Part shown: positions 17,224 through 26,712 of the stretch, piece by piece
How positions within the stretch are numbered: position 1 is the first letter of the stretch
Layout: each line of letters begins with the position of its first letter
Assembly: GCA_963823525.1 (NCBI GenBank)
Contig: CAWGLW010000001.1
Span: forward strand, 434,001-498,000
Direction of reading: 5' to 3'
DNA from: CAWGLW01 sp963823525
GTDB lineage: Bacteria > Pseudomonadota > Gammaproteobacteria > Steroidobacterales > Steroidobacteraceae
DNA: 64,000 nt
The notes under the pieces: generated by a model
What the model saw: the letters and a program-made list of their open reading frames with translations, nothing else
The model's database searches: none
Told to the model about the DNA's origin: nothing
Program-made: the position numbers and the translations under genes

Positions 17224-19197
17224 TCAGGCGGCGGCTTTTCGATCCCCGCCGCCGACCGTCGCCTTATCGGCTTTCGGATCGGCCATCTTGGAGGCCGGGT
17301 GTTCGTAGTCGTTCTTCTCCCAGTCCCGATACTGAGGCGGAATCGGGTTCATCGAACCGTCGGCCAGCCAGGCGAGATTGCCTTCCATCAACAGTCCGGC
17401 CACTTTGCTGTACATGTGGTTGTGATTGTTGCTGACCGCGTCGAAGCGAATGGCGATCTTCCGGCGCGCCTCCCGACAGAACAGGTCCGCAAGCTCCTGC
17501 GGCGAATCGTCGGCGGGGTTCGTGGCCACCAGGTGATCAGCATACGAGAGCGCCGTACCCATGACGAACAGTTCCACACCAATATCGACGAAATTGCCGA
17601 GAATGATCTGCTCGCGTTCGAGCTTCGGGCCGAGCTTTGCCATCGTGCCAAACAGGCGTCGGGCCAGTAACCTGCTCGTCTTCGCCGCATAGGCCAGGTG
17701 ATCGCGATTGGCCTTGTTGAGGTGCGCTGCCTGCAGGCCTCCGCCGGCGGGCAGATAGAGCCCGGGGAGCCAGCGGGCGTAGAAGGCCGCCGCCTTCATG
17801 ATCGCCGCCTTCTTGTCGATCTTCTGGCCCGGCTTCGGTTGCATCAGCGGCATGACCAGTTTGAAGTGTGTATCGAGCGCCTCGCGAGCCATGATCAGGT
17901 GCATGACCTGGGATGAACCCTCGAAAATCCTCGCAATGCGCATGTCGCGCATCGCCATTTCGATCGCCACTGGCCGATCGCCGCGCTCGTAGAGCGACAG
18001 CGCGCGCTCATAACCACGGCCACCGCGCACCTGCATGTAGTCGTCAAGAATCTGCCAGAGGGTTTCTGAACAGAAATACTTCGCGGCCGCCGCTTCGAGG
18101 CGTATGTCGGTGTTCCCGCGGTCCGCAAACGCACAGGTCAGGTACACCATGCTTTTCATCGCGAACAGTTGCGCGGAAAAGTTCGCGATCAACTTCGAGA
18201 TCGACTGGTGCTTGCCAATTGGCTGACCCCATTGTTTACGGGTGGTCGTCCACCACCGCGCGTCATCGACCAGCGCCATTCCCGTGCCAACTCCCGCGGC
18301 AGGCAGCCCGAGCCGCCCCACATTAAGGGTCGCCAGCGCAATCTTCAGCCCCTGCCCTGGCTTACCGATCATGTTCTCGGCCGGAACGCGCACGTCCTTC
18401 AGTGCGATCGCACCGTTTGCGATCCCGTTCAGGCCCATGAATCGTGATCGACGAACGCGCTGGAAGCCGGGCCACGCAGTCTCGACGATGAAGCACGATA
18501 TCTGTGGAACCTTCCTGCCGTCCGGCAGTTCCTTGTCAGGCGTACGCGCAAGCACGGCAATCAGCGACGTGCGTGGATCCGTCACATTGGTACACCAGAG
18601 CTTGTCGCCGTTGATGACGTAGTACGAGCCATCGGCTGACGGTGTGGCCACCGTCTTCATGCGCGCCGGGTCTGAGCCAACGTCCGGCTCGGTCAGTGCA
18701 AACGCCGAAATCTCGCCTGCGGCGAGTCGCGGCAGGTACTTCCGCTTCTGCGCTTCCGTACCAAATTCACGCAGCGGCTGTGGCACACCGATGCTCTGAT
18801 GAGCCGAGAGATACGTCACCGTATTCGCACAATACGTGCCAATCAGTCCAAGCACGCGAGCGTAGTTGGTCACGGAAAAGCCGAGTCCGCCGTACTCTTT
18901 TGGAATCTTCATGCCGAACAGGCCGATCTTCGCCATTGCATCGAGCGCCTCGGCCGGATACTCGCCTTCCGCATCGATCCGGTAGGGGTCGACGTGCGCC
19001 TCCAGGACGACCTTGACCTTTTCCAGGTACTCGTCGCCAATCGCCCGATCTTCCGGCGACTGGGCCGGGAACGGATACAACAGGTCCCAGCGAAAGCTGC
19101 CCTTGAATACTTCAGCCGTAAAACTGACCGACTCCCAGTCCTCCTGGCGCGCGTCCTCGGCGAGTTGCATTGCGACGTCTTTAGCTTTGTTGTCCAT
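17224..19197 (-). CDS. Acyl-CoA dehydrogenase, large FadE/VLCAD-like type
   Basis: 657 residues. The first 100 are an N-terminal extension. The ACAD core shows FALTEPDVGSDPARM (FAD/substrate loop), WCTNVTDP, and the middle-domain FMGLNGIANGAI. The C-terminal helical bundle carries QVRGGRGYERALSLYERGDRP, followed by a long tail of about 180 residues as in very-long-chain ACADs. Catalyses the first, flavin-linked step of beta-oxidation. It lies downstream of fadBA on the same strand, but 313 bases away and beyond a large hairpin, so it may be expressed separately or at a different level. Confidence 0.93.
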   Translation of the reverse strand: MDNKAKDVAMQLAEDARQEDWESVSFTAEVFKGSFRWDLLYPFPAQSPEDRAIGDEYLEKVKVVLEAHVDPYRIDAEGEYPAEALDAMAKIGLFGMKIPKEYGGLGFSVTNYARVLGLIGTYCANTVTYLSAHQSIGVPQPLREFGTEAQKRKYLPRLAAGEISAFALTEPDVGSDPARMKTVATPSADGSYYVINGDKLWCTNVTDPRTSLIAVLARTPDKELPDGRKVPQISCFIVETAWPGFQRVRRSRFMGLNGIANGAIALKDVRVPAENMIGKPGQGLKIALATLNVGRLGLPAAGVGTGMALVDDARWWTTTRKQWGQPIGKHQSISKLIANFSAQLFAMKSMVYLTCAFADRGNTDIRLEAAAAKYFCSETLWQILDDYMQVRGGRGYERALSLYERGDRPVAIEMAMRDMRIARIFEGSSQVMHLIMAREALDTHFKLVMPLMQPKPGQKIDKKAAIMKAAAFYARWLPGLYLPAGGGLQAAHLNKANRDHLAYAAKTSRLLARRLFGTMAKLGPKLEREQIILGNFVDIGVELFVMGTALSYADHLVATNPADDSPQELADLFCREARRKIAIRFDAVSNNHNHMYSKVAGLLMEGNLAWLADGSMNPIPPQYRDWEKNDYEHPASKMADPKADKATVGGGDRKAAA

Positions 19198-19510
19198 GAT
19201 TCCTCCGGCCGGCCGTCATGCCTGGACTGCCCTTACGTAAGTGAACCGTCGGCGGTGGATCGACGGCCGGTACAGGCCACCCGCAGTGACGGAGCTTGCT
19301 GGCAATATTCGCCCCGCTTGAAGTCTCCGGCGATTAATGCACCGCAGCAGTCAGGCGACCATTCGGGTTGTACGAAGGAAGATACGGAATCACCGGCGCC
19401 GCTCGCGTGAAGCGAAGGGTGCGTTGCCGGCATTTGACGGAATACGGTCGGGTCGGGCGGCAGGAACTGCCGCCCGGCCCGCCATTGACTCGTCCCAAGC
19501 CGGGACCGTG
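19198..19510 (-). other. Intergenic stretch between fadA and the acyl-CoA dehydrogenase
   Basis: 313 bases without a supportable gene. It contains the large hairpin at 19450-19480 close to the fadA stop. The rest shows no clear promoter to my eye. Confidence 0.5.
19450..19480 (-). terminator. Long GC-rich hairpin after fadA
   Basis: GGGTCGGGCGGCAG and CTGCCGCCCGGCCC form a 14-bp stem with one G-T wobble around a three-base loop (GAA on the + strand). It starts 31 bases after the fadA stop. No U tract follows on either strand, so it is more likely a transcript-stabilising or attenuating 3' structure than a classical terminator. Confidence 0.5.
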
Positions 19511-20686
19511 CTAGACGCGCTCGATGATCGTCGCGATACCCTGACCAAGTCCGATGCACATCGTCGCCAGGCCGATTCGGGTGTCCTGCCATTCCATCAC
19601 GTTGAGCAGGCTCGTCGTGATACGCGCGCCCGAGCAGCCCAGCGGATGTCCCAGGGCGATGGCTCCGCCATTTAAGTTCGCAATGCCATCGGCCTTATCG
19701 AGAATGCCCAGCGCCTTGAGCACCGCGAGCCCCTGGGCCGCGAACGCTTCGTTCAACTCGATCGTCTGAATATCCTCGAGCTTCAAGCCGGCACGCTTAA
19801 GGGCCTTCTGGGTCGCCGGCACCGGGCCGAAGCCCATGATCGCCGGATCACATCCGGCCACCGCCATGCTGAGAATCTTCGCGCGCGGCCTCAGGCCGAG
19901 AGCCTTGGCCCGCTCGGCACTCATGACGAGCATTGCCGACGCGCCGTCTGATATCGCCGATGAGGTACCGGCCGTAACGGTGCCATTGACCGGGTCGAAT
20001 ACGGGACGCAGGCCCTGCAGACTCTCCAGTGTCGCATCGAAGCGAATGACCTCGTCGATTTCGCAGAGTATCGGAAAGCCCTTTTCGTCATGACCTTCGA
20101 TGCCGACGATTTCCTTCTTGAAGCGGCCCGCCTCGGTCGCCTCCCTGGCCTTGACGTGCGAACGCAAGCCGAATTCATCCTGTTGCTCACGCGTGATGCC
20201 CTGCATTCGACCGAGCATTTCAGCGGTCAGGCCCATCATGTTCGATGCCTTGGCGTAATACTTGGAGGCCTCGGGATTGAGGTCGATTCCATGCATCATG
20301 CCGACGTGACCCATGTGCTCCACGCCGCCGATCACGTACACGTCGCCCTGGCCGGTCATGACCTGAGCCGCGGCCGTGTGCAGGGCCTGCATCGATGACC
20401 CGCACAATCGATTGACCGTCTGCGCCGGCACCTCGTGTGGCAGCCCGGCCAGCAAGGCCGAATTACGCGCAACGTTCATGCCCTGCTCCAGCGTCTGGTT
20501 GACGCAGCCCCAGATCACGTCCGCGACCTCGGCTGGATCAGCACCGGGATTGCGTTCGAACAGGGCCCTGATCAGTTCGGCCGACAGCTTTTCGGCGCGC
20601 ACGTTGCGGAACATACCGCCTTTTGACCGGCCCATGGCGGTGCGCACGCCATCGATGATCACTACATCTCGGGGATTGAGACTCAT
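19511..20686 (-). CDS. fadA: Acetyl-CoA C-acyltransferase (3-ketoacyl-CoA thiolase)
   Basis: 391 residues, typical thiolase length. Catalytic residues are visible: the nucleophile Cys in NRLCGSSMQALHTAA, the His in NGGAIALGHPLGCSGARI, and the second Cys in MCIGLGQG. It cleaves 3-ketoacyl-CoA to acetyl-CoA and a shortened acyl-CoA, forming the alpha2-beta2 trifunctional complex with FadB. It starts 35 bases after the fadB stop, so it is one operon. Confidence 0.96.
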   Translation of the reverse strand: MSLNPRDVVIIDGVRTAMGRSKGGMFRNVRAEKLSAELIRALFERNPGADPAEVADVIWGCVNQTLEQGMNVARNSALLAGLPHEVPAQTVNRLCGSSMQALHTAAAQVMTGQGDVYVIGGVEHMGHVGMMHGIDLNPEASKYYAKASNMMGLTAEMLGRMQGITREQQDEFGLRSHVKAREATEAGRFKKEIVGIEGHDEKGFPILCEIDEVIRFDATLESLQGLRPVFDPVNGTVTAGTSSAISDGASAMLVMSAERAKALGLRPRAKILSMAVAGCDPAIMGFGPVPATQKALKRAGLKLEDIQTIELNEAFAAQGLAVLKALGILDKADGIANLNGGAIALGHPLGCSGARITTSLLNVMEWQDTRIGLATMCIGLGQGIATIIERV

Positions 20687-20721
20687 GTTGATCTCTCCAA
20701 AACTGGTGGTGTGCTTTCGGC

Positions 20722-22872
20722 TCAGCCGAAGAATTTCTTACCGGAGGCCGCCATGTCACGCAGCAGCTTAGGCGCTTCATAGACCTTACCAAGGGACTGA
20801 TACCTGTCGCAGAGCCCGACGATATTCTTAATCCCGGTCTGATCCACGTACCGGCATGCTCCGCCGCGGAACGGCGGGAAACCAATGCCGTAGAGCAGCG
20901 CCATGTCCGCCTCGTACGGCGTCGACACGATACCCTCCTCGAGGCAACGCGCGATCTCGGTAATCATCGGGATCATGCAGCGCGCGACGATTTCGTCCGC
21001 CTCGAACGATTTGCGATCGGCCACCACCGGCGCAATCAGCGTGTAGGTCTCGGGGTCCACGGTCTTCTTCGGCTTGCCGCGCTTGTCCGGGACATAGGCG
21101 TAGTAGCCTTTGTCGTTCTTCTGTCCGTAGCGCTTGGCATCGACGAGCACCTGGGTCGCGCTCTTGTAGTCCGGCTTCATGCGATCGGGGAATCCTTCCG
21201 CCATCACGGCGCCCGCATGAACGCCTGTGTCCATACCAACCACGTCCATCAGGTAAGCCGGGCCCATGGGCCAGCCGAACTTCTCCATGACCTTGTCGAC
21301 GGCCTGGAAATCGGCGCCGTCCCGCAACAGCATGTGGAACCCGTCGAAATAGGGGAACAGCACGCGGTTGACCAGGAAGCCAGGGCAGTCATTGACGACG
21401 ATCGGCGTCTTGCCCATTTTCATTGCCAGCGCGACCGTCGCCGCAATGGCCTCGTCAGATGACTTGCTGCCTCGAATGACCTCTACCAGCGGCATCATGT
21501 GCACCGGGTTGAAGAAGTGCATGCCGACAAAGTTCTCCGGCCGCTTCAGGCCCTCGGCGAGGTAGGTGATCGAGATTGTCGAGGTGTTCGAGGCGACGAT
21601 CGTGTCCTCTGAGATTTGTTTCTCCAGGTCCGCGAATACGGCCTTCTTGATTTTCGGATTCTCGACGACCGCCTCGATGACGATGTCCACACCACCGAAA
21701 TCGCCGTAGTTCAGCGTCGGCCGGATGCGTCCGAGCGTCGCACCCATGTCGGCCGGGGTCATACGCCCCTTCTCGACGAGCTTGGACAGCAACTTTCCCG
21801 CCGTGCTCATGCCCAGTTCGAGCGCCTGGTCGTTGATGTCCTTCATTACGATCGGCAGGCCTTTGCTCGCGCTCTGGTAGGCGATGCCGCCACCCATGAT
21901 CCCGGCACCGAGTACGGCCGCCTGCCGGATCTCCTGCTTGCTCCTTTTCGCCCAGCCGGACGACGTCTTCTTGACGACCTGGTCGGCCATGAATACGCCG
22001 ATCAATGCCTCAGCCTGAGGCGTCACAGCCGCCCTGGCAAAATACTGTGCTTCCGTCGCGAGCGCTTCATCCCGGCCCATGCCAGCCGATTTCTGCATGC
22101 TCTTGAGGGCCAGCATCGGCGCCGGGTAATTCGGACCGGCCTTACCGCCGACGACGGCCATCGAGCTGCTAAATGCCATCGTCTGTTCAGTGGCGTTGAG
22201 CTTCAATGGCGCGATTCGTTCGCCACGCCGGGCTTGCCAGTCCAGTTTGCCGTCAATCGCCTGCTTGACGGTCGCGATCGCCGCGGCCTGCAACTGGTCG
22301 GGTGCGACCACCGCATCGACGGCGCCGTCCTTTAGAGCTGCATCGGGCCGCTTCTCCGCGCCGGTTGCAATCCACTCGACCGCATTGTCCACGCCAATCA
22401 CGCGCGGCAGACGCACCGTGCCACCGAAGCCCGGGAAGATGCCCAGCTTGACTTCAGGTAAGCCGATTTTTGCCGCCGTTGACATGATGCGGAAGTCGCA
22501 GCAGAGCGCAAGTTCCGTACCACCACCCAGGCAGATGCCGTTGATGGCCGCGACGGTCGGTACACCGAGATCCTCGAACGTCGAAAAAAGCTTGTGGGCG
22601 CCCATCGACAGCTCGATGACTGCCGCCTCACCGGCCCCAAAAATGCCGCCGAATTCGGTGATATCGGCCCCGACGATGAACACCGGCTTGCCGGACGTGA
22701 GCACGACGCCCTTGACCTTGCTGTCTTTGGCGATCGCGGCGGTGGCGGCGGCCAGATCTTCCATCGCCACGCGATTGAGCTTGTTGACCGATTCGCCAGC
22801 CAGGTCGAACTTCAGTTCGACGATTCCGTCGTCCAGCGCGGTCGCGCTGAATGCGGGTCCCGAGTAAAGCAT
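20722..22872 (-). CDS. fadB: Fatty oxidation complex alpha subunit
   Basis: 716 residues from the ATG at 22872 (MLYSGPAFSATALDDGIVEL), preceded by GGGAG; this matches FadB length. The N-terminal enoyl-CoA hydratase/isomerase part has AINGICLGGGTELALCCDFR and the glutamate in GLPEVKLGIFPGFGGTVRLP. The central NAD site is AAVLGAGIMGGGIAYQSAS, and the 3-hydroxyacyl-CoA dehydrogenase signature is MHFFNPVHMMPLVEVIRG. It carries out hydration, dehydrogenation and isomerisation in beta-oxidation. It is the first gene of the fadBA operon and divergent from the reprolysin gene. Confidence 0.97.
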   Translation of the reverse strand: MLYSGPAFSATALDDGIVELKFDLAGESVNKLNRVAMEDLAAATAAIAKDSKVKGVVLTSGKPVFIVGADITEFGGIFGAGEAAVIELSMGAHKLFSTFEDLGVPTVAAINGICLGGGTELALCCDFRIMSTAAKIGLPEVKLGIFPGFGGTVRLPRVIGVDNAVEWIATGAEKRPDAALKDGAVDAVVAPDQLQAAAIATVKQAIDGKLDWQARRGERIAPLKLNATEQTMAFSSSMAVVGGKAGPNYPAPMLALKSMQKSAGMGRDEALATEAQYFARAAVTPQAEALIGVFMADQVVKKTSSGWAKRSKQEIRQAAVLGAGIMGGGIAYQSASKGLPIVMKDINDQALELGMSTAGKLLSKLVEKGRMTPADMGATLGRIRPTLNYGDFGGVDIVIEAVVENPKIKKAVFADLEKQISEDTIVASNTSTISITYLAEGLKRPENFVGMHFFNPVHMMPLVEVIRGSKSSDEAIAATVALAMKMGKTPIVVNDCPGFLVNRVLFPYFDGFHMLLRDGADFQAVDKVMEKFGWPMGPAYLMDVVGMDTGVHAGAVMAEGFPDRMKPDYKSATQVLVDAKRYGQKNDKGYYAYVPDKRGKPKKTVDPETYTLIAPVVADRKSFEADEIVARCMIPMITEIARCLEEGIVSTPYEADMALLYGIGFPPFRGGACRYVDQTGIKNIVGLCDRYQSLGKVYEAPKLLRDMAASGKKFFG

Positions 22873-23095
22873 GAGTCGTTCTCCCTTCTTTGGGTTCGCA
22901 GGGCAACCGGCCGCAGCGGCGACCAGCCGCCCACAGCGTGGGGGGGGCCGACTAGGTTCGCTCATTGCGGGCAGACCCTGCAAGTCTGCGGGGGTCCGCA
23001 ATGCGTGTGAATGCGCGATTGCCGTAGCATGGCCCCGGCGCGTCGGGAATCCGTCGGGCCCTGTCTGCCGGTCGACCGGGCGACCCGTTTTGCAT

Positions 23096-23109
23096 AAACT
23101 GCCGGGTTT
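23096..23109. promoter_or_regulatory. AAAC-N6-GTTT dyad in the fadB/protease divergent region
   Basis: TAAAC-TGCCGG-GTTTG is an inverted repeat with the same half-sites as TetR-type fatty-acid regulators such as PsrA, but the spacer of six is longer than the usual one. The region lies between fadB and the divergent protease gene. Candidate operator only. Confidence 0.25.
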
Positions 23110-23156
23110 GACCGGGCGAGCCGCCTTGCCCATAGTCCGGGTTTACCGAGACAGGG

Positions 23157-26100
23157 ATGTACCGAATTACGCCGATGAGCGCGCCCGGGCCCAAAATCCG
23201 CTTGCCGGTGGCTTTGCTGGTATTCCTGCTCGCGGGAAGCGCGCTGGCTGCCCCACCGCAGACGGGCCGTATCCGGCACGCGGAGCCGGTTGCCCTCGAC
23301 CCGGGCCTGCTGCCGACCGCGTCAGCGCTGCAGAAGACCAGCCGCCCGACGAACGTCATCGTCGATGCCTTCGGGCATCGCTTTGAACTGCAAATGGAAC
23401 CCAACGACCGGCTGCTCAGAGCGCTGCCGGACGGTGACCGCAGGCAACTGCAGCGCTACAGCGTCTACAAGGGTCGCATTGCAGGCCTAGTGGACTCCTG
23501 GTTGCGGCTCACGCGGCTCGATGATGGCCTTTACGGTGCAATCTGGGATGGCGAGGAGCTGTACGCGGTTGCGCCGGCACATGCGATCGAGGCCTGGCTC
23601 GATTCGCCACTGCAGGTACCGCCCGGAACGACAGTGCTCTACCGCGCCACCGACGTCGAGTCCGGGCTCGGCCCGGGCTTCTGTAGCGCAATCCAGCCCG
23701 ACAGGGACCCGGCCGCCGCATCCCTGCAGTACGAAGCCCTGGCGAAAGAACTGAGCGCGCTTGTGCCGGCCGCCGCGCAGGGCCTTGAGCTGTCAGTCGC
23801 ATTGCTGGGCGACCTGCCTTTCAGCACCCGCTTTGCCGACCCGGAAGGCACGATGCTGGCGAGACTCAATACCGTTGATGGCATTTTCAGTTCGCAGGTC
23901 GGAGTCCAGATCACGGCATCGGAGCTGCAGGTGCAGCGCTCAGGTGGAGGCGGACTGACCTCCTCAGTGCCAACGACACTGCTCAGCCAGTTTGAATTGC
24001 TGCGCAGGAGTACGCCGGCGCTCGATGCCCCGGGACTGGCTCACCTGATGACCGGGCGCAACATGGACGGGAACACGGTCGGACTGGCGTATGTCGGCAC
24101 CGTCTGCGACACGGACTATGCCTCCTCGCTTAGCGAGCAGAACCTCGACCCGTGGACCGGCGCCCTGATCACCGCGCACGAGCTGGGCCATAACTTCGGA
24201 GCGCGCCATGACGGCGAGAGCAGCTCGCCCTGCGCCCAGGAGCCACAGACCTTCCTGATGGCACCGGTGATCAACGGCAATGACCAGTTCTCGCAGTGCA
24301 GTCTCGATACGATCGCCACGCAGGTCGCCTCGAGGAGTTGCCTGACTGTCGCAGAAACACGTGATGTTGCACTCGAAATTCCTGAAACACAGATCAACGA
24401 CTACACCTATCAGACGGTCACGGCGAGTATGGACGTCGTCTCGGTCGGCAACCGGGCAGTCGACGACGTACGGCTGGATCTCCTGATCTACAGTGGCCTG
24501 GAGTTGCTCTCGATCTCCACGGCGGCGGGCACCTGCACCAGCGGCTCAGGCACCGCCAGCTGCGAACTCGGCACGATGGCCGCGGGCGAACGCCGCAGCG
24601 TTAACCTCGAACTGCGAGGTACGGTTGTTCGTAGTTACGAGATTGTCGCAGACCTGTCAGCACCGTCTGATCAGCGGCCGGCAAATGACAATGGCGCGAT
24701 AATGGTCCTGCTCGAAGCCGCGGCCGATGGCGCAGTGTCCGTTGCTCCGGCGAGCTTCGCCGCCGCCGAGGGCCAGGCCCAGCGGGTCGTCGCAACGCTC
24801 GAGACGACCGGCCCGTTTCCACTGGCGCAGGCCACCCTGATCGTCGAGGCTCCGAGTCCGTTCGAAGTGGTCGCGATTACGCCACCAAGCGGCAGCTGCA
24901 GCATTGAGACGACCGGCGCAAGCTGTGACCTGGGTGACGTACCGGCCGGCACGAGCAATGCGACACAGATCGATATCGTCGGGCATCAACCGGTCGACCC
25001 GACCGAGATCCGTGTGCGACTGCAGGCCGCTAACGACGGCTACCTGGAAAATGATCGGGCCGCCACGATCGCGACAATCACCCCGGCCGTCGTGCTCGAA
25101 TGGCTGGCGGAGCCGGGACCGGTCAGCGTGCTGCTTGGCGAGGAAACCACGCGATCGTTTGTGTTGCGATCGCAGGGCGTGCAGGCTGCCCGAGAGGTCG
25201 TCGCGCAGATCGTTGCCGGCGCCGGGCTGGAAATCCAGTCGGTCGTGGCCGACGATGCACTGTGCTCACTTTCGACCGACCAGTCGGAATTTGAGTGTCG
25301 CTTTGCGCAACCAGTCGAAGCAGGCGAGTCGAGACGGATTGAAGTTCACATCAAAGGCATGGCGGTCGGGCAGAGCGAGCTTTCACTGTCGGCTTATGGC
25401 CTCGGTTACAGGAACCGGCAGGTCGATGCTTATCGGCAGGCCAGTGTGCAGGTCGGGCAATCCGCGGATGTCCGGGTGGCCGATGCGCCATCGACTGCCC
25501 GTGGTGTCGATCACGTACCCTTGACCGTGCGGTTTTACATCGAATCGGTCGGGTTGACGCCGGCCGAAAACGTCACGCTTGAACTGCCGATTGATGAAGA
25601 CCTGCAGGCCATCTCGATCGTTGCATCCTCAGGCCAGTGCGCCCTTGCACCGGGTTCGGCGAGTTGTACGCTCGGAACGATGAATCCGGGGGATCGGGTT
25701 GCAATCGACATCCGTTTGACCAGTGCGGTTGCGCTCGAGCGCGAACTCAAGCCCGTGGTTTCCGCCGACGGTGATGCCGACGCGAGCAACGATGAGGGTT
25801 CGGTCCGCCTGAGCATCGAGCCGAACATTGACCTCGAGGTGCTGCCGCTGCCGGCCGCTGGACAGCGACGGGTGGGCGAGAGCTTCGAGTATTCATTCAC
25901 GCTGCGCACGGCCACCCAGCCTGTGCCCGGTTCGGGCGTGACGGTCACCTGGCAGAACGGTCAAATGGAGGCGCTGGGCACCCTGCCTTCGCAGGGAGAC
26001 TGCCAGGTGCTCGTCGACCGGATCGATTGCGAGTTTGGTGAGATCCCGGCCGCGACCGATGTAGTCGTCGCCATGCAGATGCGCGCGCTGATGCCCGGCG

Positions 26101-26702
26101 ACCTGCGCATGACCGTAACAGCCCGCGCCGACACGGACGTTGACGCTCAGGACAATGGCGCTGCGACTGAATTTGCGGTGCTCGCGCGAGGCAACGTCTC
26201 GCTTGCACTCGAGCGCAACACGATTCGCGGCGAGGTCGAGTCACGCATCGATCTGCCGCTCGCTTACGTCGATGCACCGGCGGATTCGCAGAACGTGTCG
26301 GTGGAGTTTGCGTTACCGACGTCGTTCACGGATGTAAGCGCGAGGATCGATCTCGGCACGCCATGCGTTGTCGCGGTTGCCACGGTGCAGTGCGAGCTCG
26401 GCGAGTTGAAATCGGGCGCCCGACGCAGCGTCATGGTCAGCGCGCTGCCGGGGACGGCCGGCACGTTCACCATCCCGGTCAAGGTGACCGCCACCGATGA
26501 CGAGACGCCGAACGACAATGCGGCGTCAGTGGCCGTGACCATCGAACCGTTGCCGGCGCCGCCCCCGGTGCCGGTTCCTTCACCGACACCGACCGGTGGG
26601 GGTGGCAGCGGTGGGGGTGGCGGCATGGATCAATTCCTGTTGTTGAACTTGTTCATGATGCTGGGGGCGATGCATCGGCGCGGACGGATACGTTCACGCT
26701 AG
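23157..26702 (+). CDS. Secreted reprolysin-like metalloprotease with six repeat domains
   Basis: 1181 residues. There is a signal peptide to about residue 31, then a propeptide-like region. The metzincin catalytic domain has the full HExxHxxGxxHD motif (HELGHNFGARHDG, about 341-353). Six beta-sandwich repeats of 100-125 residues (CARDB/DUF11 type) follow, each carrying a cysteine pair of the form C-x8-C (x10 in the third) ending in a C-x-LG-like element. The tail is a Pro stretch, a Gly/Ser stretch, a hydrophobic helix (FLLLNLFMMLGAM) and HRRGRIRSR. This resembles GlyGly-CTERM sorting signals recognised by rhombosortase. Probably cell-surface or released. A second start at 23175 is possible. 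Confidence 0.85.
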   Translation: MYRITPMSAPGPKIRLPVALLVFLLAGSALAAPPQTGRIRHAEPVALDPGLLPTASALQKTSRPTNVIVDAFGHRFELQMEPNDRLLRALPDGDRRQLQRYSVYKGRIAGLVDSWLRLTRLDDGLYGAIWDGEELYAVAPAHAIEAWLDSPLQVPPGTTVLYRATDVESGLGPGFCSAIQPDRDPAAASLQYEALAKELSALVPAAAQGLELSVALLGDLPFSTRFADPEGTMLARLNTVDGIFSSQVGVQITASELQVQRSGGGGLTSSVPTTLLSQFELLRRSTPALDAPGLAHLMTGRNMDGNTVGLAYVGTVCDTDYASSLSEQNLDPWTGALITAHELGHNFGARHDGESSSPCAQEPQTFLMAPVINGNDQFSQCSLDTIATQVASRSCLTVAETRDVALEIPETQINDYTYQTVTASMDVVSVGNRAVDDVRLDLLIYSGLELLSISTAAGTCTSGSGTASCELGTMAAGERRSVNLELRGTVVRSYEIVADLSAPSDQRPANDNGAIMVLLEAAADGAVSVAPASFAAAEGQAQRVVATLETTGPFPLAQATLIVEAPSPFEVVAITPPSGSCSIETTGASCDLGDVPAGTSNATQIDIVGHQPVDPTEIRVRLQAANDGYLENDRAATIATITPAVVLEWLAEPGPVSVLLGEETTRSFVLRSQGVQAAREVVAQIVAGAGLEIQSVVADDALCSLSTDQSEFECRFAQPVEAGESRRIEVHIKGMAVGQSELSLSAYGLGYRNRQVDAYRQASVQVGQSADVRVADAPSTARGVDHVPLTVRFYIESVGLTPAENVTLELPIDEDLQAISIVASSGQCALAPGSASCTLGTMNPGDRVAIDIRLTSAVALERELKPVVSADGDADASNDEGSVRLSIEPNIDLEVLPLPAAGQRRVGESFEYSFTLRTATQPVPGSGVTVTWQNGQMEALGTLPSQGDCQVLVDRIDCEFGEIPAATDVVVAMQMRALMPGDLRMTVTARADTDVDAQDNGAATEFAVLARGNVSLALERNTIRGEVESRIDLPLAYVDAPADSQNVSVEFALPTSFTDVSARIDLGTPCVVAVATVQCELGELKSGARRSVMVSALPGTAGTFTIPVKVTATDDETPNDNAASVAVTIEPLPAPPPVPVPSPTPTGGGGSGGGGGMDQFLLLNLFMMLGAMHRRGRIRSR

Positions 26703-26712
26703 ACTCCGGCCA

